From: Stictocephala bisonia
Taxonomy: Eukaryota > Arthropoda > Insecta > Hemiptera > Membracidae
Direction of reading: 5' to 3'
Assembly: GCA_035578905.1 (NCBI GenBank)
Contig: JAQJVL010000101.1
Location: forward strand, 2,255,051 to 2,319,050
Length of the DNA: 64,000 nt
The notes under the pieces were generated by a model, which worked only from the letters and a program-made list of their open reading frames with translations, did no database searches and was not told the DNA's origin. How positions within the stretch are numbered: position 1 is the first letter of the stretch; each line of letters begins with the position of its first letter. A program made the position numbers and the translations under genes. Shown here one piece after another: positions 44,901-58,000 of this stretch.

Positions 44901-47900
44901 CTATATCAACTTAAAACAACCACTTATACGGACAATGATCCATTACAAGGACTTACGTATTTATATATTTACAATTTAAATTAACAATCCAGACCCAATT
45001 CCCTCAAACAGTGAATTCTATTTTATTATCAAATTACGATTATTATGAACGTCTCATCTGATTAATTTACTGCCTGTCGGCTTACGCTTTGGTGTAGGTA
45101 AACGTAATTGAACCTTACAAAATTTCTTTTCCCCTACAACTTAAATTTTGCTCCCCTTAAACCTTGGAGGTGTTAAACAAATATTAACATACCCCTGGAC
45201 TTGTCTTCTGCAGGTATGGGGTGTCCACAGGCCGTAGTGGATTCGGCGTCCGCTTGTCCCTCAGGGTCAGGTGAGCTGGTTAGGTCTGGAGTTGCTTGTA
45301 GTCCCTTGGGGGTGGGTGGAGTCGCTTGCAATCCCTTGAGGTGGTTTCTCTGGTCCTCAGGATAGGCTGCAAGTCCGGTCGTCCCTCAGGTTCAGGTTGG
45401 CCGCTCGCGAAGTCCTCCGGGGGTTGATATCGCAAGGGGTTGGACTGTGGCTCCAAGTCCTCCTCCTAGCTCGTCCCGTGTTTGCTCTGCAGGGCGAGTT
45501 GACGAAGTCTAGATAGTTGGACCACCAGGTGCTGGTCCTCCCTATTGGTCTATTTCCCCAAGTCCTCTCTCTTGCCGAACTCTCCTCAGCCTCCCTTTCT
45601 TTTCCAACTGTCTCCCTAGTATCTCATTCCCCCTGCTACTCACTGGACACGCCTACAATTTCGGAAGAACCAATTATGATCGGTGGTCCTATTACGGATC
45701 CCCCTATAGGCCCGTTTTCGTGCTGGGCGGAACATCGGAACTTCTGCTGAATCTCCGTCGCATCAGCATTCATCGGCCTAATTTTGGTGAGTCTCAAATT
45801 TTATTATTCTGGTCATCCTGTGTACAGTGCTGACCTTGCTTCCTTGAAATCCGATCCCTTGCTTTCTGAGTTAACACTCGCCGGATTCCCTACTCAAATT
45901 TTACCAACTCCATTTCCTGTACCGCATTTCCTGTTGTAATAAAACCTCTGTCTCATTTTTTACTGATAATATTTATTTTAATTTTATTATTATTATTATT
46001 ATGAGGGAATCTTATGTAAACGAGTAGCAGTTAAGTAAACGTCAAAGGTTTACAGTACATTTAATTCTTAAAGGAAGTCAACAGCTATTCGTTGCCACGG
46101 TCTAGATGGTGTTTCCCGCAGTAATAAAGGTTCTTTTTGCTGTGTAGGAGCAAACCTTTTGCATATTTTACAAGTTTCAATTTCCTTTCTAATATCATTT
46201 GTCATATTTGGCCAGAAAAATACATCTTTAGCTCTTCTTATGCAGGACTCAACTCCATAATGGGTAGAATGTACTTTCCAAATCAGCTCATTTCTCATTG
46301 CGAAAGGTACAGCTATACGCTCACTCTTTAAAATTATTCCATCTTCGTAACCAAGCTCATCACAATAAGGCCAAAATGTCTGAAGCTCCCTCGGGAGTTG
46401 AGATCTTCTTTCAGGCCATCCACGTTGTGTTTTGTTTTATTTGAGTCAAATGCTCATCAGTTACATTAATACATTCCAAAGATTTACATTGCTCAATGTC
46501 ATGACATACTTCTTCTTTTGTCATTCCAAACATCATATCATTTCCACTATAACTTTCATGAGCTTGAGAAACAGGAGTTCTAGATAATAAATCTGCAACA
46601 AGCATATTCTTCCAGGTCTGTAGACAACATTAAATGAGAATTTTTGCAATCTGAGGTGCATACATTGGAGTCTTTTAGGAGCACAGACCAATGGTTTAAA
46701 AAAAAATAGTCTCTAGAGGCTTGTGGTCTGTTTCAACTGTTATATTGTATTTCCCAAAGAGGTATTGTTCAAAACTTTCAAACGGAAGTAGAACAGCCTA
46801 ACACTCCTTCTCTATTTGGGCATATGCTGACTCTGTTTTATTTAGAGTTCTTGATACATAAGCGACAGGCTTTCCATCTTGCATCCAAGAAGCGCCCAAT
46901 CCAAACTGACTGGCGTCGCATTGAAGTGTGACCGATTTGTCTTGATTATAGTATTGAAGGGTAGGTGCTGATGTAACTAGATTCACTAATCTTCTAAATG
47001 AACTTCAGTGTAATTCTTGCCAGGTCCATATTGATTCACTTTTCAAGAACGATCTCAAAGGTCAAATTCTTGCCGAAATCGAACAATTTCAGCAAGAATT
47101 TACTGAGATATGTTATAAATCTGAGGAAACACTGCAGTTCTTCTTTATTTGTTGGCTCCTTCATATTCTTGACAGCTAGAATCTTATTAGGATCAGATCT
47201 TAGCACTTTATTACTAATTACATGAAGTGTATATTTCCATATATTTCACTTGTTTCAAACAAATATTACATTTTTTAGATTAAATTTAATATTTCTTTGC
47301 TGAGCTCGCTCGAACAAAATTTTTAAGTTTTTATTGTGATCTAAAAGTGCATCCTCTTCATTATCACTATTTCCAAACATTACGACATCAACTGCAATCA
47401 CGATTATCCCTTCCTTGTAATTTTTCGTGGATTCTCCTTTGAAATATTTCTGGAGCCGATTTAACGCCAAATGGTAGTCTTAACCAATGGTACCTTCCAA
47501 ACCAATGGTTGTCCAAAAGGTTGTAATTTCACTAGCTTTCTTTGTTAATTTTATATGCCACAGCCCATCTTTCAAGTCCAGTTTACTAAATACTTTAGCT
47601 CTCTTTAAGCGTGGAGTTAATTCTTCTATGGTTGGAACTTGATAATATGAGCGTTGAATGGCCTAATTTAGATGGTGTGGATCAACGCAAATTCTATTTA
47701 CAATTTACAACTACCATTGCACTAACCCCGTTTGAAGGATCTGTAACCTTTTCAACAATGCCTAGTTTTTCTAGTATTTCAATTTCTGTCTTAATTTGGT
47801 CATGCAAAACCAATGGTATCTTCTTGGTGAAACTAAGATAGGTTGTACTGGTGTATTTAGTTGAAAATCGTAGGAACCCCTGAAGCATCCTAAACCCTAA

Positions 47901-50900
47901 CCTATGCCAGGAAAAGCATCAACTATCTTCGTTATGCTCTCACTACAATTTTTCATATGAAATACTCAATTATCAACAGATATTAATCCCAATTTGAGAC
48001 AGTTTTGAACTCCTATAACTGGGTTCTGATTGGTTTCCAAAACTTCAAATTTTATTCTCTGTCGTTTATTTTCCCATATAATATGTAAATTTATCCTTCT
48101 CATAGATACTTTTGAGGCTCCACCATAAAAACTCAGTTTTGTATAAGTTTTCGAGGCATTTTAGAACCTAACAGATCTTTTAACATGTCATATCCAATAA
48201 CATTGCAAGTCGCTCAACTATCTAACTGGAACTTTAAAAGTTTATTATGTCCTCTCATTAGAACTACAAAATTTACGAAAATACATTTTTAGGAATATCA
48301 TCTTGTATTCCATAAATATTACCATCATAGTTATATTCTGTATTACTATTTGCAATTTCATTACAATCATTAATGGCTTTTATTCTTTTAATGTTCTGTG
48401 AACACACTGTAGAGAAATGGTTTTGTCTTCCGCATTGTTTACATGTTTTTCCGAAAGCAGGACAATATTTTGCCCCTTTATCATGCTTGCTGCCACAAAA
48501 CTTACATTTGATAATCTCATGAGCTTTCATTTTGAAAGTATCTTCTGATTCATTTGTGTGAGGAATGTTACTCATTGACTGTGCAAAAGTATTAGCATGT
48601 TTATCTGATAGACATAACTCAGTAGCATTAGAGAGTGTGGGATCTTTAACAACTAAAAGCTTCATCCCTAAGTTAGTATCATATAAGCCCGCTACAAGAT
48701 GGTTACAAATTAGACTTTCTTCAATTTCAAGCTTAGATAAGTTAGCTAAAGAATCAAAATTACATTTGCTTACAATTCCGTGCAATCTGTTTATATAATC
48801 TATGCAAGTTTTATTTGGCAATTGCTTAGCAGTATTGAACACAAAACGTTCATAGGTTACATTTCTTGATTCTATAAAGTATTCATCTAATATCTTAATA
48901 ATACTGGCAATAGTGTCATCATCACCACAAAGCTTAGTTATTAGTTGGAAAGCTGTACTTCCTAATACTGATTGAAATAAAGCTTTCTGTACCTTTTTAT
49001 TGATGAGGTGTGCTACTTTTGGTCCACTGCATGCCTCAGCCAATGTTACATAATTATTCCATTGAATCTTGAATAAATTCCACTTTTCAGAAGCATTTCT
49101 TTTTTCCGAAATATTTAGTGGGTCCAGTATAGGTATTCCATTAATTTTCATTCAATTATTTCTGACACCATGTTAATATGTAAGATTTTATAATAAACAA
49201 AACTTCATTTATTCAGAACTTTCACATTAAGATTGAAATACAACTTATTAAATTGTGTCTATGGCAACATAGTCTAGTCCAAAACATAAATAAGAAACAT
49301 ATATTCTTAATAAAATAACATGTTAAATATAAAATAAACACAGTACCAACACATGACATATAATACTTTATTGTATGGTGACCAATTTTTGGTTGCCACA
49401 TCGCTGGAATATGGTGGTTTCAATGTAGTGCAGAAGGAGAGTTGGGTTTATTAAGAATGCATTTTAATTTTAATAAATAATTAGAATTTCATTATAATAT
49501 ATTTATGGGTTAGGCCAAGAATAATTATTATTCCAAATAAATTAATACTGTATAGTTAAAAACTTCAATTTTGAAATTGGGAGGAAACGCAGCTTAGCGC
49601 TTACCTGGTTTGGTATTCTTGCCTTATAGCCGTTAGAGCTGACCTTACCCAAGGTCTCATACAAGTACACGTCTGTGACGCGTAGGTAGCATTTACGTCA
49701 TAAGGAGGCCTTAGCTGTGTTTTTTCTACTGCACTGTTGTAAACAAAACAAACCGCAACATTGTAAAACATCTGATATTCGTACTCTCTATGAATCTTCA
49801 GTCTACATTGTTTAATTTTGAATATGGTTTTGTTTTGAATTGTGAATTCATATGACTATGTGCTGTTACAGTTTGTAATAATAGCCGTTTAATATAAAAT
49901 TACCAGAAATTTAAACAATTCTAAAATAATTTTGAAAACAATACATTAATGGTTTTTAGTACATATATAGTTTTAGTTGTTCAGCAAGCTGTGTTGGAGG
50001 CACAGAGTAAGTAATACATTCTGTAATACACTTACTCTGTGGTTGGAGGTCTCCCTCTGACGTCACAACGGATCTTATATAAAGCATACAAGAGTGAGGC
50101 AACCTGCCTTGTGCCTTGGCCACAATCTTTGATCACCTAGCAGGTGCTGGCTGCCATTTGTGTTTCGCTTCATAGTGAGATTCTGATTTACCACAGGTAT
50201 TTAGACTGTATACCCGATGAACAGAAGATGCAGTGTCTGCATTGCACTACACCCCCTCCAAAAATAATAATTATAGCTAACCATTAACTGATGGTATACT
50301 ATTGGACTAGGTGTTTCCACACTGGAGTGTTCAATAAAATACTCTTACTGCATATCAACTGAAACATCCAATCTCTATAGGGATAGCTCCCACTGTCAAG
50401 TAATTTCATTCATTTATCTGTTATATAATATGATTGGAGTTCATGACCAAGCCATCATACGATGACAATAATCTTGATTGATCCTCAAATCAACAATATA
50501 GGTTATTAATTGCTTAAACTTAATTTGTTAATAATTAACATTTTTATGAATAAACAAGTAAAAAACTTACTCTTTTTGATAAAAGTGGCAACACAATCTG
50601 TTCAAATGATTGTTTGTGTACAGCATAATGCCCAACCATGGGTAGATTGTTTGGGACATCTACATCACTGAAATTAATTATAACTGTATCAATCTTAGTA
50701 TCAGAAGAGTCAAGATGTATAGATTGTTTACTACATGAATAGGAAATCTGCTATCTTAAAAAAATATAATAGAACACTTAGAATTTAAAATTAATTAAAT
50801 GAAATTTAAACTTATACTAAAATAACCACCCTTGGACAGTTTATATATGTTATGTTAAAAATGTACTTATTATTTTTTACCAATTGATGTTCTTAAAAAT

Positions 50901-53900
50901 GTACATACAAATAAATATTTCAATTTTAGAACATGATTAATTTAAGTAAACGCTCTTTTAGTAAAGCAGTAAAAAAAAACAAAAATAAAATGGCTAATAG
51001 AAAAATATACCCTCAATTTATTATTAAAGAAATTCATAGTTTATTTGTTTAATGTTCATCCTAAATGTAATATGTTCAAACTATATTTCTGATATACACA
51101 TTTTAATAAGAAATTAATGTGAATTTACTTTCAATCAGGTACATGCTGCTCTGGGTCCAATCTGGAGTTATAATTGTGGTGAAATGATAGGAAATAAAAT
51201 GATAAAGGCAGGAAGTTAATAGTCGTTATTGTCTTCATTTAAAATAAGAATTAGAAATACAATCAATAACATACCTGAAATATATAAATAAATTGAAAAT
51301 ATAGCAGGTAGTATTGTTCAAATTCTTTAAAAGCAAATTTATAAAAACATTTTTCTTGTCAGTAATTGTTATGGCCTTGAAGGCATATTCATTTAGTTTT
51401 TGTAAGTGTATTGTTATTAGATGAGGGAGACAAAGGTAGTTTGACATTTGCCATCATTACATGAAAATTACCAATAACGAACGTTTGTATTGTTATTTAT
51501 TGAACTATTTATTTATTATTTATTTATTAGTAATTTAACTAAACAAGACAGATAGAGATATCTTAATACTAATTGTTCAATGATACAGAAACCTCCTTGA
51601 AGCTCTTCTCTAATAGCAACTGAATAAGGTGCATTCAGTACATTTCCTTAGCACAGACAGTGGTATCATAAATTATTCTTATATCAGAGGCCTGAGATGT
51701 TTTCCTGCTTAACAAAAATTACTATTTTATCAACTCAGGGAACTTTACTTTTAATAATTCATCTTGTTTTAACACACTCGCTACCACCATGCAAAAAAGA
51801 AGTCTGTATCTGTAACCCCCCACCACTAATTTGCGGCGCATGAGGATTTATCCACAGACTGCCGCCGCACATTTGTGGCGCTTGGGGTCATTGTCATAGA
51901 CTGCCGCCCCAAAATTGTGGCGTTATACCTATGATACTAAATAGCATATTGCTATTCAACAGTATATTGTAGAGGCCTGATTTATTAATTGTGGGCTACG
52001 GGAAAGCTTGCTGCATTTTTGAGGTGCTTGGTCTGTGAGTGGACCAACTTATGATGTCACAAAACATTTGGCAATACTGCAAGACCAAGTTCTACGAAGT
52101 GCAATTGCAACACTTCTCAGCCCAGTGCACTTAGCCAGTAACGTGCCACCCTTCATAGTGAGTTGTTGCATTGTTTGTGACGGGTGGAAATGGCCGGAAA
52201 TAGAAGACAAAATTACGTAACTAGTAGTGGGAAACTATATAGGTAAATCCCTATTTTTACAGTACAGACTGAGCACCGCACATGTGCAGCATTTATGGAA
52301 ATGAATAAACACAAAGTGAAATTATTGTTTTAGTAAGTATTGGTCATATATTGAACTATTTTGACCCATATTATCAAACGTTTACTCTTGGGCTATAACA
52401 ATGACCATGTTCATTAGAATTGGTCTGTAAGTAAGCTAACTTCTTAGACGCACCGGCTGTGGTAATGACCGTGGTTGTAGCAAATGTGTTAAATTATGTT
52501 TTCTAAAATTGTTTATATTGTATAAACTAAATAAATACTACAAAAAATATACTATTGTTTATAGTAAGTAATGAAAATGTTAACATGGTTGACATATTGT
52601 TATACTTACAGAGTTCTAGCGAGAATTGCTTTCTGACCATCTAATGTGACTACATCAAAGCCTTGACGTTTCCCCCCAACTCGAACTTCTTCGGTGAAAA
52701 AACCATGAACTGGAATATTATACTCTTTTAGAGATGCTGTAACTTTCTTTACTAATGTTGTCTTTCCACAACCTGTACAAGAAAATGGTTTTCAATCTAT
52801 ATCAATTGTCAAACTGTAAATTGTATTCTTCCTTTATTTTATTTCTTAATGTACTTTTGAACAAAGCAGGAAATAATTACACAACTCTGCTTGATTGTTA
52901 AACAATATTATAATATTAATTACAATATTAAAAAAATTGTTAAACAAATATAAAAAAATGTTTGAAAAAACTTTAAACGTCAGAATTGCTTGCCAAAAAC
53001 TAAAATTGCAGACCAGTTTGTCCATTTTCTTTTTCAGTGAATAACTGTCATTCAAAGAATAGAATAGAATTTGTTTTATTGCCGTCAGATATTTTACAAA
53101 AATACATGGCAAAAAACATCAAAGCTAAAGTTGACAGTGGTGATGACTTATTTAAAATCTATCCAACTCCATAGTCCATCGGTAAATTCTGGAATGTAAT
53201 AAAACACTTTCTTCATAAGAAATATATGCACTGTCTTCTTAAAGACTTTACTATCAAGGCCTCTGACTTCTATTGGTAGCTTGTTCTAGAACTTGCTACC
53301 AGTAATGAAAGGGTTTTGATCACACTTATGTAGCCTTCTATGGGGAATATCTATACTAACATTATGTCTAGTGTGAACAGCATTCCTCTGGATAATTTTG
53401 TCCTGCTTAAAATGGATGTACAGTAAAATTTGTTTGAATTTGAAATTTGTCTAAAATTTGTTTGCAGTGTTCTTTACTACCTACATCAGCCATAGCTCTC
53501 AGAGCTTTTTTGTGAACCATGAAGATGCCTTGTCATGTGAGGAGTGCTGCCCAACACAATAATTGCATACGAAAGGCCTGAAAAAGGCCAAAATATGCCT
53601 GTCAAACACCATCCACATTCAATTCCCTACATAATCGTTTCAGGGCAAAGATACTCTTATTTAACCCTTTCAGGAGTAAAGACGTCATATGACGTCCGAA
53701 TTGTCGTGACTGAGAGGAATATTAGGGTTGGGAAAAAAAATGTTGTAGAGGAGTAAAAAACAAAATTATAAAAAAACTTTTCAAACTTGTTTATATTATA
53801 TTATATTTCTGATTATTTGAAATTACAGTGATTTAGTAATTTTTTTGTATGGAACTCCTCGAAGCAGGGATATATGCATAGTGGGATTCGGCAATGGGAG

Positions 53901-54990
53901 CATTCATGGGAAGTGTCCTTACATCCGTGTCATAGCTGTGTAGCTGACAAACAATTAAGAGAATGTGAGTGAAAAGCGCACCAAACGTTATATCAGCTGC
54001 ATACGAGCTGATAACATCACGCAGGAACTAAATCAGTTTAGAGCTAGAGGACAAATGACAAAGGTTACATCTAAAATTAGACTGCCAAAAGGTGTGCATA
54101 TCTAAAGTTATGTTTCTCTTTGACATATAGTACTGGTGTAATTGTTAACAATATGCTCAATTAATTTAATAAATTAAATAATTGGACCATTACACAAGAC
54201 GTCACATGACGCCCTTACTCATTTAGATTAATTTACAAAAAGACGTCAGATGATGTCTTTACTCATTTTAGATAATATGACACACTTCTGAAAGAGGTAA
54301 GGTTTTTTAGGCCAATTACTTGAGGTAGCCAATATATACTAATTAATAAATTACGTGTTTAAAGTTTTTTTATTTATTCTTTAATAGATTTATTGATTTA
54401 TGAACAAATTAAAGTGCCTGTTTCCAGAGCAGATTTTGCAAAGACATCTAAGGTGGTTTTTATTTTAGCAATAAGAGGTTTTCAAATAAAAATGAAAACA
54501 ACCTATCTGATGGTTTATAATAATACGTAAATTTAAACAAACAACAAAGGAGTTGAAAAAAATGCCACAGCTCAACAGGCAAAACAGGAAGTAAGAGATT
54601 AGTCACATTGTGGAGGCGTACAACAGTGGTAGGACTACCTCCCTTCCACTCCTAGTATTATTCCACTTAGGCACAGGCCAAGTGAGCCTTGCGAGCAATA
54701 CAGACCAAGAGAAGGGCTGAGGGGCATTGAGGAGAGGAATGGAGAGATGAGAAGAAACTGAATTAGAGGGATGGAAGAGAGAAAGATAGAATCTGTTGGA
54801 GTAGACTCTGCCAAGTAGATACATTGATTCTGGAAATGGTGATGATCATGATTTATGTAGCAGCATGTTTCCACAAAGGCATCTAATTGATCAACATTAT
54901 TTCATATTTGAAATGATTTCCTAATTAATTATGCTTTTTTTTTATTTACCACAAATCTTTTTTAAGCGACCAACATATATTGTTACACAG

Positions 54991-55049
<59 letters not shown>

Positions 55050-58000
55050 CATAAAATGACATAAATTACTGTATATGCTCTTTAGTGCTTAACAAAGTAA
55101 GTACTAAAAGTACGTTCGGATTCCACATAAACCTGTAGGTCCCTTAGTTGCACCTAGATATTGGGCTATTTATTTTTTATTTATTTTATTTATTTATTCA
55201 TAAGACGCCGATCGTCAAGATATGGGCGAATATGGATTTCGAATGAGTGTGATGAGTGTAGATGAGCGAATGTAGTCATTGTTACAAACTAAGGCCGACT
55301 ATTCCTTAGAAAGTGTCATTAATTAATAGCCCAATGACAAATGAACAGCCAGTGGTTATCAGCTGATCCTTCTCAAAATGTATTGATTCTGATTGGGATC
55401 GAACTGAGAACCTTTAGCACATGAAGCTGGGATTGAACCAACTACGCTACCGACCAATTAATAATCAATAAATAGCTCTTACTGAGGAACAGTCGACTTT
55501 AGTTAGTAACAATGACTACACTCGTTCATCTAAACTCATCATACTCATTCACCCCTCATACTCGCTCATATCTTTACGATCGGCGTCTTATTAATGAATA
55601 ATCAATAATAAATTAAAAATGAGTTATTTCCAAAAAACTTATATATATTTTATCAAAGACAAAAATTACAAAGACAGTATCAAAAATTAATTCTGCTTTA
55701 CCATAAAATGGTTCAAATTTTAATCACATAAATAGTAAATTTGTATAAATTGTTAAATTATTCATTGAATAATTGGATGATAATCCTCCGTGGTTATTTT
55801 TATCAAACGGATTAAAAATTATGATTTTAATATATGACTAATTTAGCTTAAGCTTGTATAAAATAATTTTGTTATTAGGATGCCAAAAGTTAATAATTAT
55901 CATTATTCATTTATGTGTGGTATATAAAGAGTTTATAGTATGCATATTACTGTTTATGAAAGTAATATATTGTTTATCATTTAATTAAAAATATATTTTT
56001 GGAATTCTACTTTTTTTCACTACCTGAATTAAATTAGTTATCCCTACACACTGTGAAAATATGAAAACAGATAGAATGTAAAACAGAAGGAAGAGAAAAT
56101 GATATTATTGAGGATGGCTTTCTGCAGTGCACAGCAAAAACTATGGTTGGATTTTATTAAATAATATAACACTGAAAACTAAATTAAACATAACTATGAT
56201 AATTGTTTATAAGTAAACTGATAGTTGCAATTTAAGTTTTTTTAAATTTCATCTTCCATATTATATGTTCCTGAACAACTAAACAGCATCTTGCAAGATT
56301 AACTCAACTACTAATAAACAAATTAAAATTGTGAAAGAAAGAGCAAACAAATTAGATATATTAAATTTGAAAAAGAAAAAAAACAGAATACATGACTCAT
56401 TTCAAATCAGCTTAAATTTAAGAACTCAAAATACAGGGGAACAAAGACTTTCTTAAGGTGGCCGTGTCCCAAACTACTGAGCCACCAATGGAAAGTCGAT
56501 AGCTAACAGTCTTACCATCAGCACGCTAAAATATGCCTTTCTACTTCAAGTTTACGGTTCTTGTTTAACAACCTTCAATAATAATGAAGTATTCACTATA
56601 ACTCAATATAATATTATCGAGTTATAGTGAATACTTCATTATTATTAAAGGTCCAATCTAATGGACCATAAGTTGTTATTGTGAGTTTTCTTAATTTGAA
56701 ATTGTCAAGAATGACACTTAAAAGTTCGTACTTATTCCATATACTTTAACAGAATTACAATACTCATTTTTTTATAAAACCATCTTATGATCTACTACAA
56801 CAGTTCTTACTTCACCGACACTTCAAGTATTACCATGAAATAGAAACCCATGTTTTTAGCATGAGTCTTAGACAGACATTACGGTAAAAAATCACTCTCC
56901 AAGTATACAAAGCTAAAGTATTATAACACAGTAACACCAGAATGCCTCAGAGTGGTTTAAATCCAACAAATTAAAAAAAAAAATAAAGATATAAGAAAAA
57001 TATTAAGGCCACAAAATACTGAATTAAAAAGTATACACATGAAATGAAACACAATCAGGCAAGAGATTTTTTTTAGAATTTTGTTGAGAACATAGAGAAT
57101 CAGAACAATCTGTTCTAATAAAAAAAGGAAGCTCATTTTGAACTAATTAAACACCTGCGGATGCAAACCGACTATTTCAACCAACAACATTGACTGTACT
57201 CAATGTGGTTCGATTGGACTTACAGGCTACATGAATAATGGATTATAAATTTAAGATTTTATTTGATCGGGTCTGAAGTTCCCAAAGTCTCCACAACTGA
57301 GCGAAATTCAACTATCATTTCCAGGATTAACATAAATAATTGTATCTACAGTAAGTCTTAAATTTATGTGAAATTCATTATATCATTGGAGATATTCTAA
57401 AATTTAGTTAATCTTTTCCATCGAGCGTTTTTTATTTTTTTTTATTTTTTATTAACATGACAGGTAATGAAGAAGCTGATCTCCTAGCTAAGATGGGAGT
57501 GAGTACTCCATTTGTAGGGCCCGAACCAGTATGTGGCATTGGACTTACCATTGCCAAGACTAAAATACTGAACTTGGCGAAAAATCAGTCACCATAGTGG
57601 ATGGCAGCGGTTTCACGGCCAGGTCTTTGCAACATCTCTGGTGAGGGGATCAAACCCTACGCTGACCAAATCACTCACCGCCATGAATCATAATGACATC
57701 AGATTGGTGATTGCGTATATTACTGGACACGGCCACTTCAGAAAACATCTGGTGTAAATATTGGTATCTACAGTGAAAACACCAGTTACTGGCTTTGTGA
57801 TGAGACTCTTGAGTCTACCGAACATCTGGGGTGCGAAGCTATGGAACTTAAATAAAGGAGAATATTCGGGTACAAGCTCTCAGAAGAATGATAGCTAGAC
57901 TGGAGAAAAAGATTTTAGAGATGACTAAGCCGCTTGGAATAGATACCCCATTCTAGTAGGCAACAGAGAAGCACAATATACTTAAGGTTAAAGTGCAATC

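Larger units (their letters stand above)
43233..49351 (-). mobile_element. Ty3/gypsy-type LTR retrotransposon, degraded, with an inserted element
   Basis: Two direct 181-bp LTRs (43233-43413, 49171-49351) flank gag and pol read from the minus strand. LTRs begin and end TG...CA on both strands and differ at about 10 positions. Flanking CATAA and CATGA suggest a 5-bp target duplication with one change. A primer-binding-site-like TGGTGTCAGAA follows the 5' LTR directly and fits a tRNA-Leu primer. A purine run AAAAAGCGAGA precedes the 3' LTR. Pol is full of stops and frame changes, and a 2-kb element splits the integrase. No envelope gene is seen. Confidence 0.92.

Noticed and set aside
45517..45750. 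77-codon open frame in a GC-rich patch
   Set aside because: No domain or family pattern. High G+C makes chance open frames likely, and it lies within an inserted element.
49585..50260. Possible snRNA: CTTACCTGG and TTGCACTACACCCC resemble parts of U1
   Set aside because: The motifs are short, about 600 bases apart and not in U1 order; no Sm site or stems were found.
56440..56520. tRNA-like A-box TGGCTCAGTAGTTTGG
   Set aside because: No B-box at the right distance and no cloverleaf. At most a SINE scrap.
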